Shown here: piece by piece, positions 1 through 8,116 of the stretch
Numbering within the stretch: the stretch's first letter is position 1
How the letters are laid out: every line of letters starts with the position of its first letter
Assembly: GCA_009712635.1 (NCBI GenBank)
Contig: WASS01000002.1
Coordinates: 186,001-250,000 of the forward strand
Reading direction: 5' to 3'
Length of the DNA: 64,000 bases
Source: Hungatella sp.
GTDB lineage: Bacteria; Bacillota; Clostridia; Lachnospirales; Lachnospiraceae
The notes under the pieces: model-generated
What the model was told of the DNA's origin: nothing
Seen by the model: the letters and a program-made list of their open reading frames with translations, nothing else
Database searches by the model: none
Translations under genes and position numbers: made by a program

Positions 1-2
1 AA

Positions 3-290
3 ATGTCCCCAAAAGTAGAGGAGGAGTTGTCAGCTGAAGGAAAATGGCTGGATCAATGGCTGAAGGTGTCACTGGAGGTTTTGCCTGCATATGTGGGGGA
101 TTATGTGTTTTTCTCGGATCAGGTTTCCCTGGACGAGGTCGGCTTGACCCACAACCCTGTTTGGGAAAGTATTGCCGCCGTAAAGCAGGGGCACGTTTAT
201 ATGTCAAGCTTCCCCTATTTCTTTCCCCAGGATATTTATTCCGTTATGAAGCAAATGGATTTCATTGAATCAGTATTGCTGGAAGACTAA
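3..290 (+). CDS. C-terminal part of a FecB/FhuD-type substrate-binding protein (cut by window edge)
   Basis: The frame is open from the window edge to a TAA, so only the last ~95 residues are visible. The pattern (aromatic-rich GDYVFF strand, NPVWESIAAVKQGHVY, then an F-P-D region and a final amphipathic helix) is that of the C-terminal lobe of class III periplasmic-binding proteins, which bring iron-siderophores or cobalamin to an ABC importer. The same domain is also found fused behind AraC-type HTH regulators in Firmicutes, and the missing N-terminus means that alternative cannot be excluded. The methionine at the first visible ATG has no special claim to be the start. Confidence 0.6.
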   Translation: MSPKVEEELSAEGKWLDQWLKVSLEVLPAYVGDYVFFSDQVSLDEVGLTHNPVWESIAAVKQGHVYMSSFPYFFPQDIYSVMKQMDFIESVLLED

Positions 291-487
291 AGTATTACTA
301 TGAGCAGAAAAAACTGGATGCCAAATATCTGACGATTGATGCACCTGCGCGCATTGCCGTGCCTGAAGGAGTTGGACAGATGTACACCAGTAAAAATCCT
401 GTTGACCGTACAAAAAGGGAAATCGCTGCCGCGCTCCAGATATGGAGCCGGGTGGTGATTTCCCTTTTGGCATTCGCCATAATTTAA
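269..487 (+). other. Unplaced open frame, possible gene remnant
   Basis: A stop-to-stop frame of about 72 codons overlaps the end of the preceding gene and runs to TAA at 485-487. It has no recognisable ribosome-binding site and no good start. Its composition looks protein-like (segments such as KKLDAKYLTIDAPARIAVPE and TKREIAAALQIW), ending in a short hydrophobic stretch. I do not recognise the family. It may be the decayed end of a gene or a chance frame. The remaining bases to 684 hold only a weak promoter candidate and the next ribosome site. Confidence 0.25.
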
Positions 488-614
488 TTGCTCCCAAAGT
501 ATCCTTATGAATATGCACCTAATGCCGCAGGTTTATTTTAATCAGTAAGCGGTAGAAAAAGACTGAAAAGGGACTTTACTTTTAAAAGAAAATAAAGAAA
601 GAGGAAGAATTTTC

Positions 615-643
615 TTGACGGTGGTGATAAGGATTGATAAAGT
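615..643 (+). promoter_or_regulatory. Possible sigma-A promoter of glpP
   Basis: TTGACG (615-620) is followed after 17 bp by TAAAGT (638-643). The -35 is good and the -10 poor. It sits about 40 bp before the glpP start. Confidence 0.35.
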
Positions 644-684
644 AGAACAAGATCCATAGTTATTTTGGGTGCGGAGGGATAATA

Positions 685-1245
685 ATGAAAGCAATAGAAC
701 TGCTGGAGACGTCTCCGGTGATTGCGGCAGTAAAGGATGAAGGCGGGCTGAAACGGTGTTTTGAATCAGAGTGCCAGGTCGTTTTTGTTCTGTACGGAAG
801 TATTTTAAACATCGGAACTATAGTACGGCAGATAAAAGAACATGGGAAGTACGCTATGGTACATGCAGATCTGACTCATGGTCTCAATTCAAAAGAGATC
901 GTGGTGGATTTCATCAAGGAAAATACGTTAGCTGATGGTATCATCAGCACGAAGCCGCTTCTTGTAAAGCGCGCAGTGGAACTTGGATTGTTCGGGATTC
1001 AGAGAACGTTTATTATCGATTCCCTTGCCATGAGTACGACAAAAAAGCAGATTGATACCTTCCATCCGGATATGGTTGAGATCATGCCGGGAGTAATGCC
1101 CAAAGCACTGGAAGAGATACGCAGATACACCAATATTCCCATCATTGCCGGTGGACTCATATCGGACAAAAAGGATATTATGGCTGCTTTTAACGCAGGA
1201 GCAGATGCGATCTCTACTACCAGGGAAGAGTTATGGTTCATGTAA
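685..1245 (+). CDS. glpP: GlpP-family glycerol-3-phosphate-responsive antiterminator
   Basis: This 186-residue protein has the GlpP TIM-barrel-like fold signature: YGSILNIG near residues 37-44, VHADLTHGL (59-67), IMPGVMPKALEEI (133-145), IIAGGLI (153-159) and GADAIST (172-178). In Bacillus, GlpP with glycerol-3-phosphate binds the leader of glp mRNAs and prevents termination. The length is normal and the start follows a clear GGAGGG site. The gene is followed after 12 bp by an FAH-family hydrolase, and no glpF, glpK or glpD is visible nearby, so its RNA target is elsewhere or it serves another ligand. Family assignment is firm; the effector is inferred. Confidence 0.85.
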   Translation: MKAIELLETSPVIAAVKDEGGLKRCFESECQVVFVLYGSILNIGTIVRQIKEHGKYAMVHADLTHGLNSKEIVVDFIKENTLADGIISTKPLLVKRAVELGLFGIQRTFIIDSLAMSTTKKQIDTFHPDMVEIMPGVMPKALEEIRRYTNIPIIAGGLISDKKDIMAAFNAGADAISTTREELWFM

Positions 1246-1257
1246 AAGGAGGATTTT

Positions 1258-2157
1258 ATGAAATTAGTTACTTACGAGGTTGACCGTAGAAGAGATATCG
1301 GAGTCGTGAGCAGGGATGAGATGTGGGTTTTCCCCCTTAAGGCATTCGGTATGGAATACAGAGAGATGCTGGAAGTTGTAAAGGGACTGAGCCAGTCAGA
1401 ACGGGACTTGCTTGAACATGCATCTGGGCTGGATCCTGACAGCAGCAACATCGTTGGAGCAGCTATGATGAAAGAAGTTACCCTCCTGGCCCCGATTCTG
1501 ACACCAGATCAGGATATTATCTGTCTGGGTCTTAATTACATGGAACATGCCGAGGAGTCAGCGCGCTATAAAAAAGAAGCGTTTGACGGGGAAAGAAACG
1601 ATGCAGTCTATTTCTCAAAGAGAGTGAATGAGGCAGTTGGTCCCTATGGTGATATATTAAGTCATAGCGATATAGTGGACAGCCTGGATTATGAAGCTGA
1701 ATTAGCTGTTATCATTGGAAAAGATGCAAAAGATGTGCCTCCGGAAAAGGCAGAAGATTATATATTTGGTTATACCATCATCAATGATGTGAGCGCACGT
1801 AATGTGCAGACAGCCCACAAGCAATGGTATTTTGGAAAAAGCCTGGATGGATTTACTCCAATGGGCCCCTGTATTCTTACAGCCAATTCCATTTCCTACC
1901 CGCCTGAGCTTTCCATTCAGTCAAAGGTAAACGGAGAACTGAGACAGGACAGTAATACAGGTCTGATGATATTCAAAATTGATCACATTATCAGTGAATT
2001 ATCAAGAGGTATGACCTTAAAGGCGGGGACCATTATATCCACCGGAACTCCAAAAGGGGTGGGCATGGGCTTTAATCCCCCTGCATTTCTGTCAGCAGGT
2101 GATGAGGTGGAATGTATCATAGAAGAGATTGGTTCCATTAAAAACCGTGTAATATAA
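1258..2157 (+). CDS. Fumarylacetoacetate hydrolase (FAH) family protein
   Basis: 299 residues. An N-terminal small domain precedes the FAH catalytic fold, which starts near residue 80 with ICLGLNYMEHAEE. The metal-binding acids are present: E146 and E148 in DYEAELA and D177 in INDVSARN, followed by KSLDGFTPMGP (194-204) and the TGTPKGVG loop. Relatives hydrolyse, hydrate or decarboxylate 2-keto acids such as 2,4-didehydro-3-deoxy-rhamnonate, fumarylpyruvate or oxaloacetate; the substrate cannot be read from sequence. It follows glpP with 12 bp between and its own AAGGAGG site, so the two are probably co-transcribed. A terminator follows the stop. Confidence 0.85.
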   Translation: MKLVTYEVDRRRDIGVVSRDEMWVFPLKAFGMEYREMLEVVKGLSQSERDLLEHASGLDPDSSNIVGAAMMKEVTLLAPILTPDQDIICLGLNYMEHAEESARYKKEAFDGERNDAVYFSKRVNEAVGPYGDILSHSDIVDSLDYEAELAVIIGKDAKDVPPEKAEDYIFGYTIINDVSARNVQTAHKQWYFGKSLDGFTPMGPCILTANSISYPPELSIQSKVNGELRQDSNTGLMIFKIDHIISELSRGMTLKAGTIISTGTPKGVGMGFNPPAFLSAGDEVECIIEEIGSIKNRVI

Positions 2158-2173
2158 TTGAATAATTTTTTGG

Positions 2174-2212
2174 AAAGTGTACAATTGATCTCTGTAGTTG
2201 TGCACTTTTTTT
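2174..2212 (+). terminator. Rho-independent terminator after the FAH gene
   Basis: AAAGTGTACAA (2174-2184) pairs with TTGTGCACTTT (2198-2208), with one G-T pair, followed by a T run. Confidence 0.8.
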
Positions 2213-2287
2213 CTGTCCTCAAAAGATCAATCCTGCTGTACAAAGCGGATAAACATGATAGAATATATAAAAACGGAGGGATGAACA

Positions 2288-3427
2288 ATGGATCACTTAT
2301 CATTGGAAATACTGGAATATATTGAGGAACACAGTAGCGAGACATATGAACTTTTGCTGAACCTTGGAACAATACCTGCACCTTCCAATCAGGAAGAAAA
2401 AAGAGCAGAGTTTTGCCGGGACTGGCTGGTGAGTCAGGGAGCAGAAAACGTCTATATTGATTCCGCACTGAATGTGGTTTATCCGGTTGGGTGTACCAGG
2501 GATAACCCTGTAGTCGTATTTATGGCTCATACTGATGTGGTTTTCCCCGATACGACACCTCTTCCTGTTGTGGTGGAAGGCGGTAGAATAAAAGCTCCCG
2601 GAATCGGAGACGATACGGCTAATCTGTGCGCACTTCTTATGTGTGCCAAATACATTGCGGGTAAAAAGATTACTCCATCAGACTGCGGATTGCTTCTAGT
2701 AGCCAATGCAGGAGAGGAAGGACTGGGCAACTTAAAAGGATCCAGGCAGATTATTAAGGAATATGAAGGACGAATCAGAGAGTTCTATTCCATAGACGGA
2801 TATATGGACCATATTACAACAGATGCGGTGGGCTCCAAACGGTATGAGGTGGAGGTATTGACAGAAGGTGGTCATTCCTTTACAGATTTTGGAAACCGCA
2901 ATGCCATCGCCTATCTGGCATCCATGATTGATACTCTATATACATTAAAGGTACCGCAGACAAAGACAAAAACCACCTATAATGTAGGAACCATTCAGGG
3001 CGGAACCTCAGTCAACACCATAGCCCAGGAGGCCAAAATGCTTTATGAGTTCCGATCCGACAGCAGAGAAGATCTGGAATTTATGGATCAGCATTTTCGG
3101 GCAGTGGCAGAAAGTTACCGGTCAAAGCAGGTGGAGGTAAACACAATTCTGGTAGGGGAACGTCCCTGCAGCAGTGGTGTCGACCCGGTAAGACAGGATC
3201 TTATCACCAGCAAGGTCACAGAAATTTTGAAAAAACATACAGGCTCTGAGCCCAAAAACGAATGTGGCTCCACTGACTGTAACATTCCTCTGTCACAGGG
3301 AATCCCCAGTGTCTGTTTTGGTGCAGTCAGGGGAGGGGGAGCCCATACCCGGCAGGAATGGGTTGATATCGCCAGTCTGAAAGAAGGGTACCGTGTTACG
3401 TTTGAACTGATACTATCCTGCTTTTAA
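2288..3427 (+). CDS. M20 family zinc metallopeptidase (PepT/ArgE-like)
   Basis: 379 residues, typical M20 length, no signal peptide. Metal ligands are in place: H81 and D83 in MAHTDVVF, the bridging aspartate in GIGDDTANL (106-112), the catalytic E143 and E144 in AGEEG, and a C-terminal GGGAHTRQEW giving the last histidine. The segment from about 180 to 290 is the dimerisation lid. Such enzymes cleave dipeptides, tripeptides or N-acyl amino acids in the cytoplasm. The start has GGAGGG eight bases upstream. The next gene starts 29 bp downstream and is likely in the same transcript. Exact substrate unknown. Confidence 0.85.
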   Translation: MDHLSLEILEYIEEHSSETYELLLNLGTIPAPSNQEEKRAEFCRDWLVSQGAENVYIDSALNVVYPVGCTRDNPVVVFMAHTDVVFPDTTPLPVVVEGGRIKAPGIGDDTANLCALLMCAKYIAGKKITPSDCGLLLVANAGEEGLGNLKGSRQIIKEYEGRIREFYSIDGYMDHITTDAVGSKRYEVEVLTEGGHSFTDFGNRNAIAYLASMIDTLYTLKVPQTKTKTTYNVGTIQGGTSVNTIAQEAKMLYEFRSDSREDLEFMDQHFRAVAESYRSKQVEVNTILVGERPCSSGVDPVRQDLITSKVTEILKKHTGSEPKNECGSTDCNIPLSQGIPSVCFGAVRGGGAHTRQEWVDIASLKEGYRVTFELILSCF

Positions 3428-3456
3428 GAAAAAGAAAGAGATGAGGTACAAAGACG

Positions 3457-4488
3457 ATGATTACTGTCAGCGCATGTCTGATTGTAAAGAATGAAGAGAA
3501 TGTATTGGCACGCTGTCTTTCAAGCCTGAAGGATCTGGCTGATGAGATAATTCTTGTGGATACCGGATCCACAGACGCAACAAAAGAGATTGGAGCGCAG
3601 TTCGGATGCAAAATCTTTGATTTTACCTGGGTGGATGATTTTGCAGCCGCAAGAAATTTTTCCTTTGAAAAAGCCGGTATGGATTATATCTACACCGCGG
3701 ATGCTGACGAGGTCATTGACGAAGAAAACAGAAAGCGGTTTATGGATTTAAAACAGTGCATCCTGCCTGAAATAGAGATTGTACAGATGAAATACACCAA
3801 TCAGCTTCAGTTTAATACAACCTATAACTTCGACTGCGAGTATCGGCCCAAATTATTTAAAAGAAACCGCAGGTTTGAATGGCTGGACCCCGTTCATGAA
3901 ACCATACGCTTAGAACCGGTTATATTTGACAGTGAAATTGAAATCATACATATGCCCGAAGGAAACCATTCCAAACGCGATTTTGATATATTTAGTAAAC
4001 TGATCAGAAAAGGAATTCCTCTTTCCAAAAAGCTTCGTTCCATGTACGCCAGAGAACTGTTTATTTCCGGAGAAGATCAGGATTTTCTGGAAGCGGAAGA
4101 TTACTTTAACGGTTTGCTTTCAGAGGACAGGACAGAAGAAGAGTTAAAAATCATTCAGTGCGTTCTGACCAGGTGCGGCCGGATCAAAAAGGATGGAACC
4201 CAGATCTTAAAAAATGCCTTAAAAAATGTTGCCTGTGGGAAGGCGAGCTCAGAGGTCTGCTATGACGTGGGGGAGTATTTTATGGAGGCAGGAGATTTTA
4301 ATGAGGCTGTTATCTGGTTTTATAATGCAGCTTATGAAACGGAATGTGAACTGAATATTCGTTATTCCAGAGAACTCCCTCTTCTTAAACTGGCAAGATG
4401 TTATGAACAAGCCGGAGATATGACCCAGGCAAAATTTTATGAAGAGCTTGCCAGTAAAGCAGTGAACGAGAACGCTTTCGATCATTAG
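3457..4488 (+). CDS. Family 2 glycosyltransferase with C-terminal helical repeats
   Basis: 343 residues. The N-terminal GT-A domain shows SACLIVKNEE (5-14), VDTGSTD (34-40) and the metal-binding DADE (82-85), all standard for GT2 enzymes using nucleotide-sugars. The C-terminal half is helical, with repeats resembling TPR units (ALKNVACGKAS, EAGDFNEAVIWFYNAA, LARCYEQAGDMTQAKFYEE). This layout is common in Clostridia and related to transferases that modify surface proteins, flagellin or peptides. No membrane segment, so cytoplasmic. It follows the M20 peptidase closely; acceptor and donor are unknown. Confidence 0.85.
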   Translation: MITVSACLIVKNEENVLARCLSSLKDLADEIILVDTGSTDATKEIGAQFGCKIFDFTWVDDFAAARNFSFEKAGMDYIYTADADEVIDEENRKRFMDLKQCILPEIEIVQMKYTNQLQFNTTYNFDCEYRPKLFKRNRRFEWLDPVHETIRLEPVIFDSEIEIIHMPEGNHSKRDFDIFSKLIRKGIPLSKKLRSMYARELFISGEDQDFLEAEDYFNGLLSEDRTEEELKIIQCVLTRCGRIKKDGTQILKNALKNVACGKASSEVCYDVGEYFMEAGDFNEAVIWFYNAAYETECELNIRYSRELPLLKLARCYEQAGDMTQAKFYEELASKAVNENAFDH

Positions 4489-4492
4489 AAAT

Positions 4493-4545
4493 AAAAAACG
4501 GGGCAGAAGTCAAACGAATGAAATTCATCTGGCTTCTGCCCCGTT
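4493..4545. terminator. Terminator between convergent genes
   Basis: AACGGGGCAGAAG (4497-4509) pairs with CTTCTGCCCCGTT (4533-4545). The T run is good on the minus strand (A run at 4493-4498), so it ends the rubrerythrin transcript; on the plus strand the tail is poor. Confidence 0.85.
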
Positions 4546-4576
4546 CCTGCCATAACGGAGAGTTTATGGCGTTGCT

Positions 4577-5113
4577 TTAGTAATTTTCAGATTTTCTTTC
4601 AAAATAGGCTTTTGGATGAGCACATACCGGACAAATCTCAGGAGCATCCACGCCTTCATGGATATAACCGCAGTTGCGGCACTTCCAGCCAAGGGGAGCA
4701 TCTCCCTTAAAGGTTTTATCATTTTTTAAGCTATCCAGCAGTTTTAAATATCTCTTTTCGTGAGCTGCCTCTACCTTGGCCACGAATTCAAACTTCAGTG
4801 CAAGCTCCGTGAATCCTTCTGCTCTGGCTTCTTCCGCCATTCTTTTATACATATCGGTCCACTCATAGTTTTCACCCTCTGCAGCGTCTACAAGGTTTTC
4901 TGCCGGAGTGCCAATGCCATGGAGTTCTTTAAACCACATCTTGGCATGCTCTTTCTCCTGATCAGCAGTTTCCAGATATAAAGCAGCCATCTGCTCATAA
5001 CCGGCTTTTTTAGCAGCAGACGCGTAGAATGTATACTTGTTTCTTGCCATAGACTCGCCTGCAAATGCATCTTTTAAGTTCTGTTCTGTTTTTGTACCCG
5101 CATATTTAGACAT
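4577..5113 (-). CDS. rbr: Rubrerythrin (NADH peroxidase type)
   Basis: 178 residues. A ferritin-like four-helix domain (about 10-135) carries the diiron ligands, including E20, the EKEH motif (53-56) and the later E-x2-H in [12 protein letters not shown]-terminal rubredoxin-like domain binds one iron through C145, C148, C161 and C164. Rubrerythrins reduce hydrogen peroxide to water in the cytoplasm of anaerobes using electrons from NAD(P)H via rubredoxin-type carriers. It lies 26 bp downstream of a second rubrerythrin with the reverse domain order, forming a two-gene operon that ends at a strong terminator. A Fur-type box precedes the pair. Confidence 0.93.
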   Translation of the reverse strand: MSKYAGTKTEQNLKDAFAGESMARNKYTFYASAAKKAGYEQMAALYLETADQEKEHAKMWFKELHGIGTPAENLVDAAEGENYEWTDMYKRMAEEARAEGFTELALKFEFVAKVEAAHEKRYLKLLDSLKNDKTFKGDAPLGWKCRNCGYIHEGVDAPEICPVCAHPKAYFERKSENY

Positions 5114-5139
5114 CGTAAAACCCTCCTTTTGAAAATGGA

Positions 5140-5682
5140 TTAGCCGAAGTATCTTTCCAGTAAGCCCTTGAATGCTTTACCGTGACGTGCTTCATCTTTT
5201 GCCATCTCGTGTACGGTATCATGGATTGCATCTAAGTTTAATGCTTTTGCACGTTTTGCAAGATCAAATTTGCCTGCTGTTGCACCATTTTCAGCTGCTA
5301 CTCTTAATTCCAGGTTTTTCTTTGTGCTGGAGGTTACACATTCGCCTAATAATTCAGCAAACTTGGAAGCATGCTCAGCCTCTTCGAAAGCAGCTTTTTC
5401 ATAATATAAGCCGATTTCAGGATAGCCTTCTCTGTGAGCAGCTCTGGACATAGCAAGGTACATACCTACTTCAGTACATTCTCCTTCAAAGTTTGCTCTT
5501 AAATCCTTCATAATATCTTCTGGAGAACCCTGAGCTACACCAATCTCATGCTCGCAGGCCCAGGACATATCTCCGTCCTGTAACTTAAATTTCTCAGAAC
5601 CAGCTTTACATACTGGACAGAATTCAGGAGCTGTGTCTCCTTCGTGAACATAACCGCATACTGTACAAACCCATTTTTTCAT
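5140..5682 (-). CDS. Reverse rubrerythrin (rubredoxin domain first)
   Basis: 180 residues. The rubredoxin-like domain is at the N-terminus (C6, C9, C22, C25), followed by a second short Cys/His-containing linker and a ferritin-like domain from about residue 55 with the [16 protein letters not shown] and EEAEHASKF iron-binding helices. Reverse rubrerythrins are abundant oxygen- and peroxide-induced proteins in clostridia with H2O2 and O2 reductase activity. It is the first gene of the operon with rbr. The ribosome site AAAGGAG lies directly before the ATG. Regulation by the neighbouring PerR-type protein is likely from the palindrome at 5733-5757. Confidence 0.92.
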   Translation of the reverse strand: MKKWVCTVCGYVHEGDTAPEFCPVCKAGSEKFKLQDGDMSWACEHEIGVAQGSPEDIMKDLRANFEGECTEVGMYLAMSRAAHREGYPEIGLYYEKAAFEEAEHASKFAELLGECVTSSTKKNLELRVAAENGATAGKFDLAKRAKALNLDAIHDTVHEMAKDEARHGKAFKGLLERYFG

Positions 5683-5732
5683 GATCTCATGTCTCCTTTT
5701 ATTTTAATTTTTATTTTTGTTATATGTTGGCA

Positions 5733-5757
5733 ATCAATAACAATAATGATTACTGAT
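5733..5757. promoter_or_regulatory. Candidate PerR/Fur box upstream of the rubrerythrin operon
   Basis: A 25-bp imperfect palindrome centred at 5745 (9 of 12 positions match between the half-sites), AT-rich, containing AATAATGATTACT. A near-identical core, AATAATCGTTACT, occurs upstream of the neighbouring Fur-family gene. Its position just upstream of the reverse-rubrerythrin leader fits a repressor site. Confidence 0.55.
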
Positions 5758-5798
5758 ATTAAGTTACCACAAGATTTGTCTTATGTCAAGAGAATTTC

Positions 5799-6188
5799 TC
5801 AATTATTTTCCAAACAATCATTACAAGTACCGTAAAAATAAATCTTGTGACTGTCTATCTGGCCCTCCGCATGTTTTTGAGCCAGTTGATTAATACTGTC
5901 CATGGGTTCCATAGGCAGATCATACACCTGCCCGCAATTCCTGCATACAAAATGATAATGCGGTGATGTATCCGCATCAAAGTGGTCGGCACCGTCTCCA
6001 CAGGTCAGCTTCTGAATTTCTCCCAGTTCCACCAGAAGGTTTAAATTCCGATAAACGGTACCAAGGCTGATATTGGGAAATTCTTCGCGAATCGATGTGT
6101 ATAAGGCGTCGGCAGTGGGGTGATCGTGTCTCGCCATTAAGCAGGTCTTAATAGATTCCCGTTGACGGCTGTACTTTAATGTTTTCAT
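5799..6188 (-). CDS. perR: Fur-family regulator, PerR type
   Basis: 129 residues, short for Fur but normal for clostridial PerR. The N-terminal winged helix (about 1-75) has the HDHPTADALY and LGTVYRNLNLL signatures. The C-terminal domain has HYHFVCRNCG with C82 and C85 and a second CNDC pair (C122, C125), forming the structural Zn(Cys)4 site. PerR uses iron-oxidised histidines to sense peroxide and represses oxidative-stress genes. Its location upstream of two rubrerythrins, and the related palindromes before both transcripts, support PerR rather than Fur or Zur, but family members cannot be separated with certainty from sequence. Confidence 0.78.
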   Translation of the reverse strand: MKTLKYSRQRESIKTCLMARHDHPTADALYTSIREEFPNISLGTVYRNLNLLVELGEIQKLTCGDGADHFDADTSPHYHFVCRNCGQVYDLPMEPMDSINQLAQKHAEGQIDSHKIYFYGTCNDCLENN

Positions 6189-6203
6189 GGCCGCTCCCTT
6201 TCT

Positions 6204-6245
6204 ATAAATAATAATTATAGTAATAATCGTTACTATTTAATAATA
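6204..6245. promoter_or_regulatory. Promoter region and candidate autoregulatory box of perR
   Basis: Extremely AT-rich segment with AGTAATAATCGTTACT (6219-6234), a palindrome matching 6 of 8 positions per half, flanked by TAATAAT repeats. Shares its core with the box at 5733-5757, suggesting autorepression. Confidence 0.5.
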
Positions 6246-6282
6246 TAGGATGATGCTCCGTTTGTCAATCTGCAGTTAAAAT

Positions 6283-7221
6283 CTATATATTTTCCCTGGC
6301 AATGCGGATGAATTCCTCAGTCGCCTGTGACAGGTATCTGCCCTTGTGGCATCCAAAAGCGAGGATGCCATGGCTTCGCATGTAATTTAATGAGTAGTAA
6401 TTTAATCCGGTTTTTTTCATAACGGAACCGGAGCCATCCTGGTTTCCGGACATAAACATCTTAGGATAAAAGGTAATACCCATTCCTTTGGAAGCAAGAG
6501 CGAGAACTGTTTCAATATTTTCTGTTTCCAAAAGAATATTGGGGGTAAGCTGCGCTTCCTCAAATATTTCATCGGCTATGGTGCGTACCCGGTTTCCCTT
6601 ATTAATGAGCAGATAAGGACAATCCTTTAACAGGGTAACATCTGCATTGGATCCCAATTCCTTTTTTATTGCTTCCTGTCTGCCCGGAAAATAGCGGTCT
6701 AAAATCTGATCCGGAACAACAAGAAGAATTTCCTCCTCGCAGATGGGAACTGTTTCTACATTCTCAGCCTTAAATGGAAGAAGGTCAATCATAAGGTCAA
6801 TCTCTCCATGAATCAGAGCATTGCTTAATTCAAAAGAATTTCCCTCTACCAGATGAAGTTCAATATTGGGAAACTTCTCCTGAAAAGCGGGAAGAATAAC
6901 GGGGAGAAGAAAACGTCCTCTGGTATGAGATACACCAATGGAGAGCTGACCAATGGTGAAATCCTTAATGTCAGCTAACTGCCGGTATGTTTCATCCTTT
7001 AAATCCAGGAGCTCTTTGGCACGGATCTTTAAGGCGCGGCCTGCATAGGTCAGTGTCAGGGGCATGGTGCGGTTAAAGAGCTGAACATCAAATTCTTTCT
7101 CCATATTGGAAATATGGTTGCTTAAAGACTGCTGGGAGATATAAAGCCGCTTGGCGGCCCTTGTAATATTTAATTCTTCCGCAACAGCCAGAAAATATTC
7201 CAGGTTGAGGAAGTTAATCAT
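6283..7221 (-). CDS. LysR-family transcriptional regulator
   Basis: 312 residues. An N-terminal winged HTH (about 1-60: FLNLEYFLAVAEELNITRAA, then SQQSLSNHI) is followed by a periplasmic-binding-like effector domain starting near residue 90 (GQLSIGVSHTRGRFLLPVIL). Start ATG overlaps the stop of the upstream PHP gene by four bases (ATGA), so the two are translationally coupled. LysR proteins usually control an adjacent or divergent gene with a small-molecule co-inducer; here no divergent enzyme gene is adjacent, so the target is unknown. Confidence 0.88.
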   Translation of the reverse strand: MINFLNLEYFLAVAEELNITRAAKRLYISQQSLSNHISNMEKEFDVQLFNRTMPLTLTYAGRALKIRAKELLDLKDETYRQLADIKDFTIGQLSIGVSHTRGRFLLPVILPAFQEKFPNIELHLVEGNSFELSNALIHGEIDLMIDLLPFKAENVETVPICEEEILLVVPDQILDRYFPGRQEAIKKELGSNADVTLLKDCPYLLINKGNRVRTIADEIFEEAQLTPNILLETENIETVLALASKGMGITFYPKMFMSGNQDGSGSVMKKTGLNYYSLNYMRSHGILAFGCHKGRYLSQATEEFIRIARENI

Positions 7222-7946
7222 AGATAAGCCTCCAGCTTGGGTATATAAGGGAGCAGCCGTTCAATGGAACTGTTTACAACCAGCTCCTCCGGAAATGAAA
7301 GCTCCTCAAGAAGCTCCAATGCCCGGGCGTGGTTTCCTACGTCAGCCTCAATGTGGGCATCACTGTTTATAATAACGGATGCTCCGTAACGGCGGCATAA
7401 ATCCAGCATCACCTTATAGTTTTCTCTGGCATTCTTTCGTGGACTTAATGGGTGGAGCGAGCTGGAGTTGACTTCCAAAAGGGTATGGTTTTTTGCCGCA
7501 GCGGCAACCAGGGTATCGTAATCGATAGGAAAACGGCTGTCGTCCGGGTGTCCGATAATTTTCACATACGGGTTTTCCATGGCACCTATATAGGCACTGG
7601 TATTCTGCGCCATTGTTCCGTTTTTGTAGCATGGTTCGTGTATGCTGGCTATGGTATAATCAAGATTTTGAAGAATGCCTTCTCTTAAGTCGATCCGGCC
7701 CGTATAATCCAGTATATTTAGCTCTGCTCCCATAAGAATATGAATTCCAAAGAGCGTTCGCGGGATCACTTTAAAATTAATAAAATAAAATTCGTTGCAT
7801 GTTCCTGGCATTTTTGGTGCGTGGTCGGTGGAACCCATGAGAGCCAGCCCTTTTTCAGAGGCCGATCTTACCATTTCATACAGGGTGCTGTATGCGTGTC
7901 CGCTGGCCACGGTATGTGTATGCAGGTCCATTATGTCTTTCATCAT
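7218..7946 (-). CDS. PHP-domain phosphoesterase (YcdX-like)
   Basis: 242 residues with the PHP motifs: DLHTHT (H9 and H11), TDHAPKMPG, GAELNILD, SIHEPCY, IIGHPDD and SDAHIE near the C-terminus. These supply the metal ligands of a trinuclear site used for phosphate-ester hydrolysis. The closest group is YcdX-type phosphatases, cytoplasmic and of uncertain substrate. It is the first gene of a two-gene operon with a LysR regulator. The start could be either of two consecutive ATGs behind AAAGGA. Confidence 0.85.
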   Translation of the reverse strand: MMKDIMDLHTHTVASGHAYSTLYEMVRSASEKGLALMGSTDHAPKMPGTCNEFYFINFKVIPRTLFGIHILMGAELNILDYTGRIDLREGILQNLDYTIASIHEPCYKNGTMAQNTSAYIGAMENPYVKIIGHPDDSRFPIDYDTLVAAAAKNHTLLEVNSSSLHPLSPRKNARENYKVMLDLCRRYGASVIINSDAHIEADVGNHARALELLEELSFPEELVVNSSIERLLPYIPKLEAYL

Positions 7947-8116
7947 GTTTGTCCTTTCTATTACAAAGCCGGATCATCTGATTCCGGCAGGTATGTATAT
8001 TTCTTAAAATATAACATATTTTTCCTGATAAAACTATAGAAATATCGGGCGGGATGTGTTAAATATATACTTAGATTATGCCTGAAATAAGGTATTTTAT
8101 GAATGGAGGAATTATT

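Noticed and set aside
1983-2468. 161-codon minus-strand frame spanning the FAH terminator
   Set aside because: Crosses two plus-strand genes and a terminator; no ribosome site or recognisable motif.
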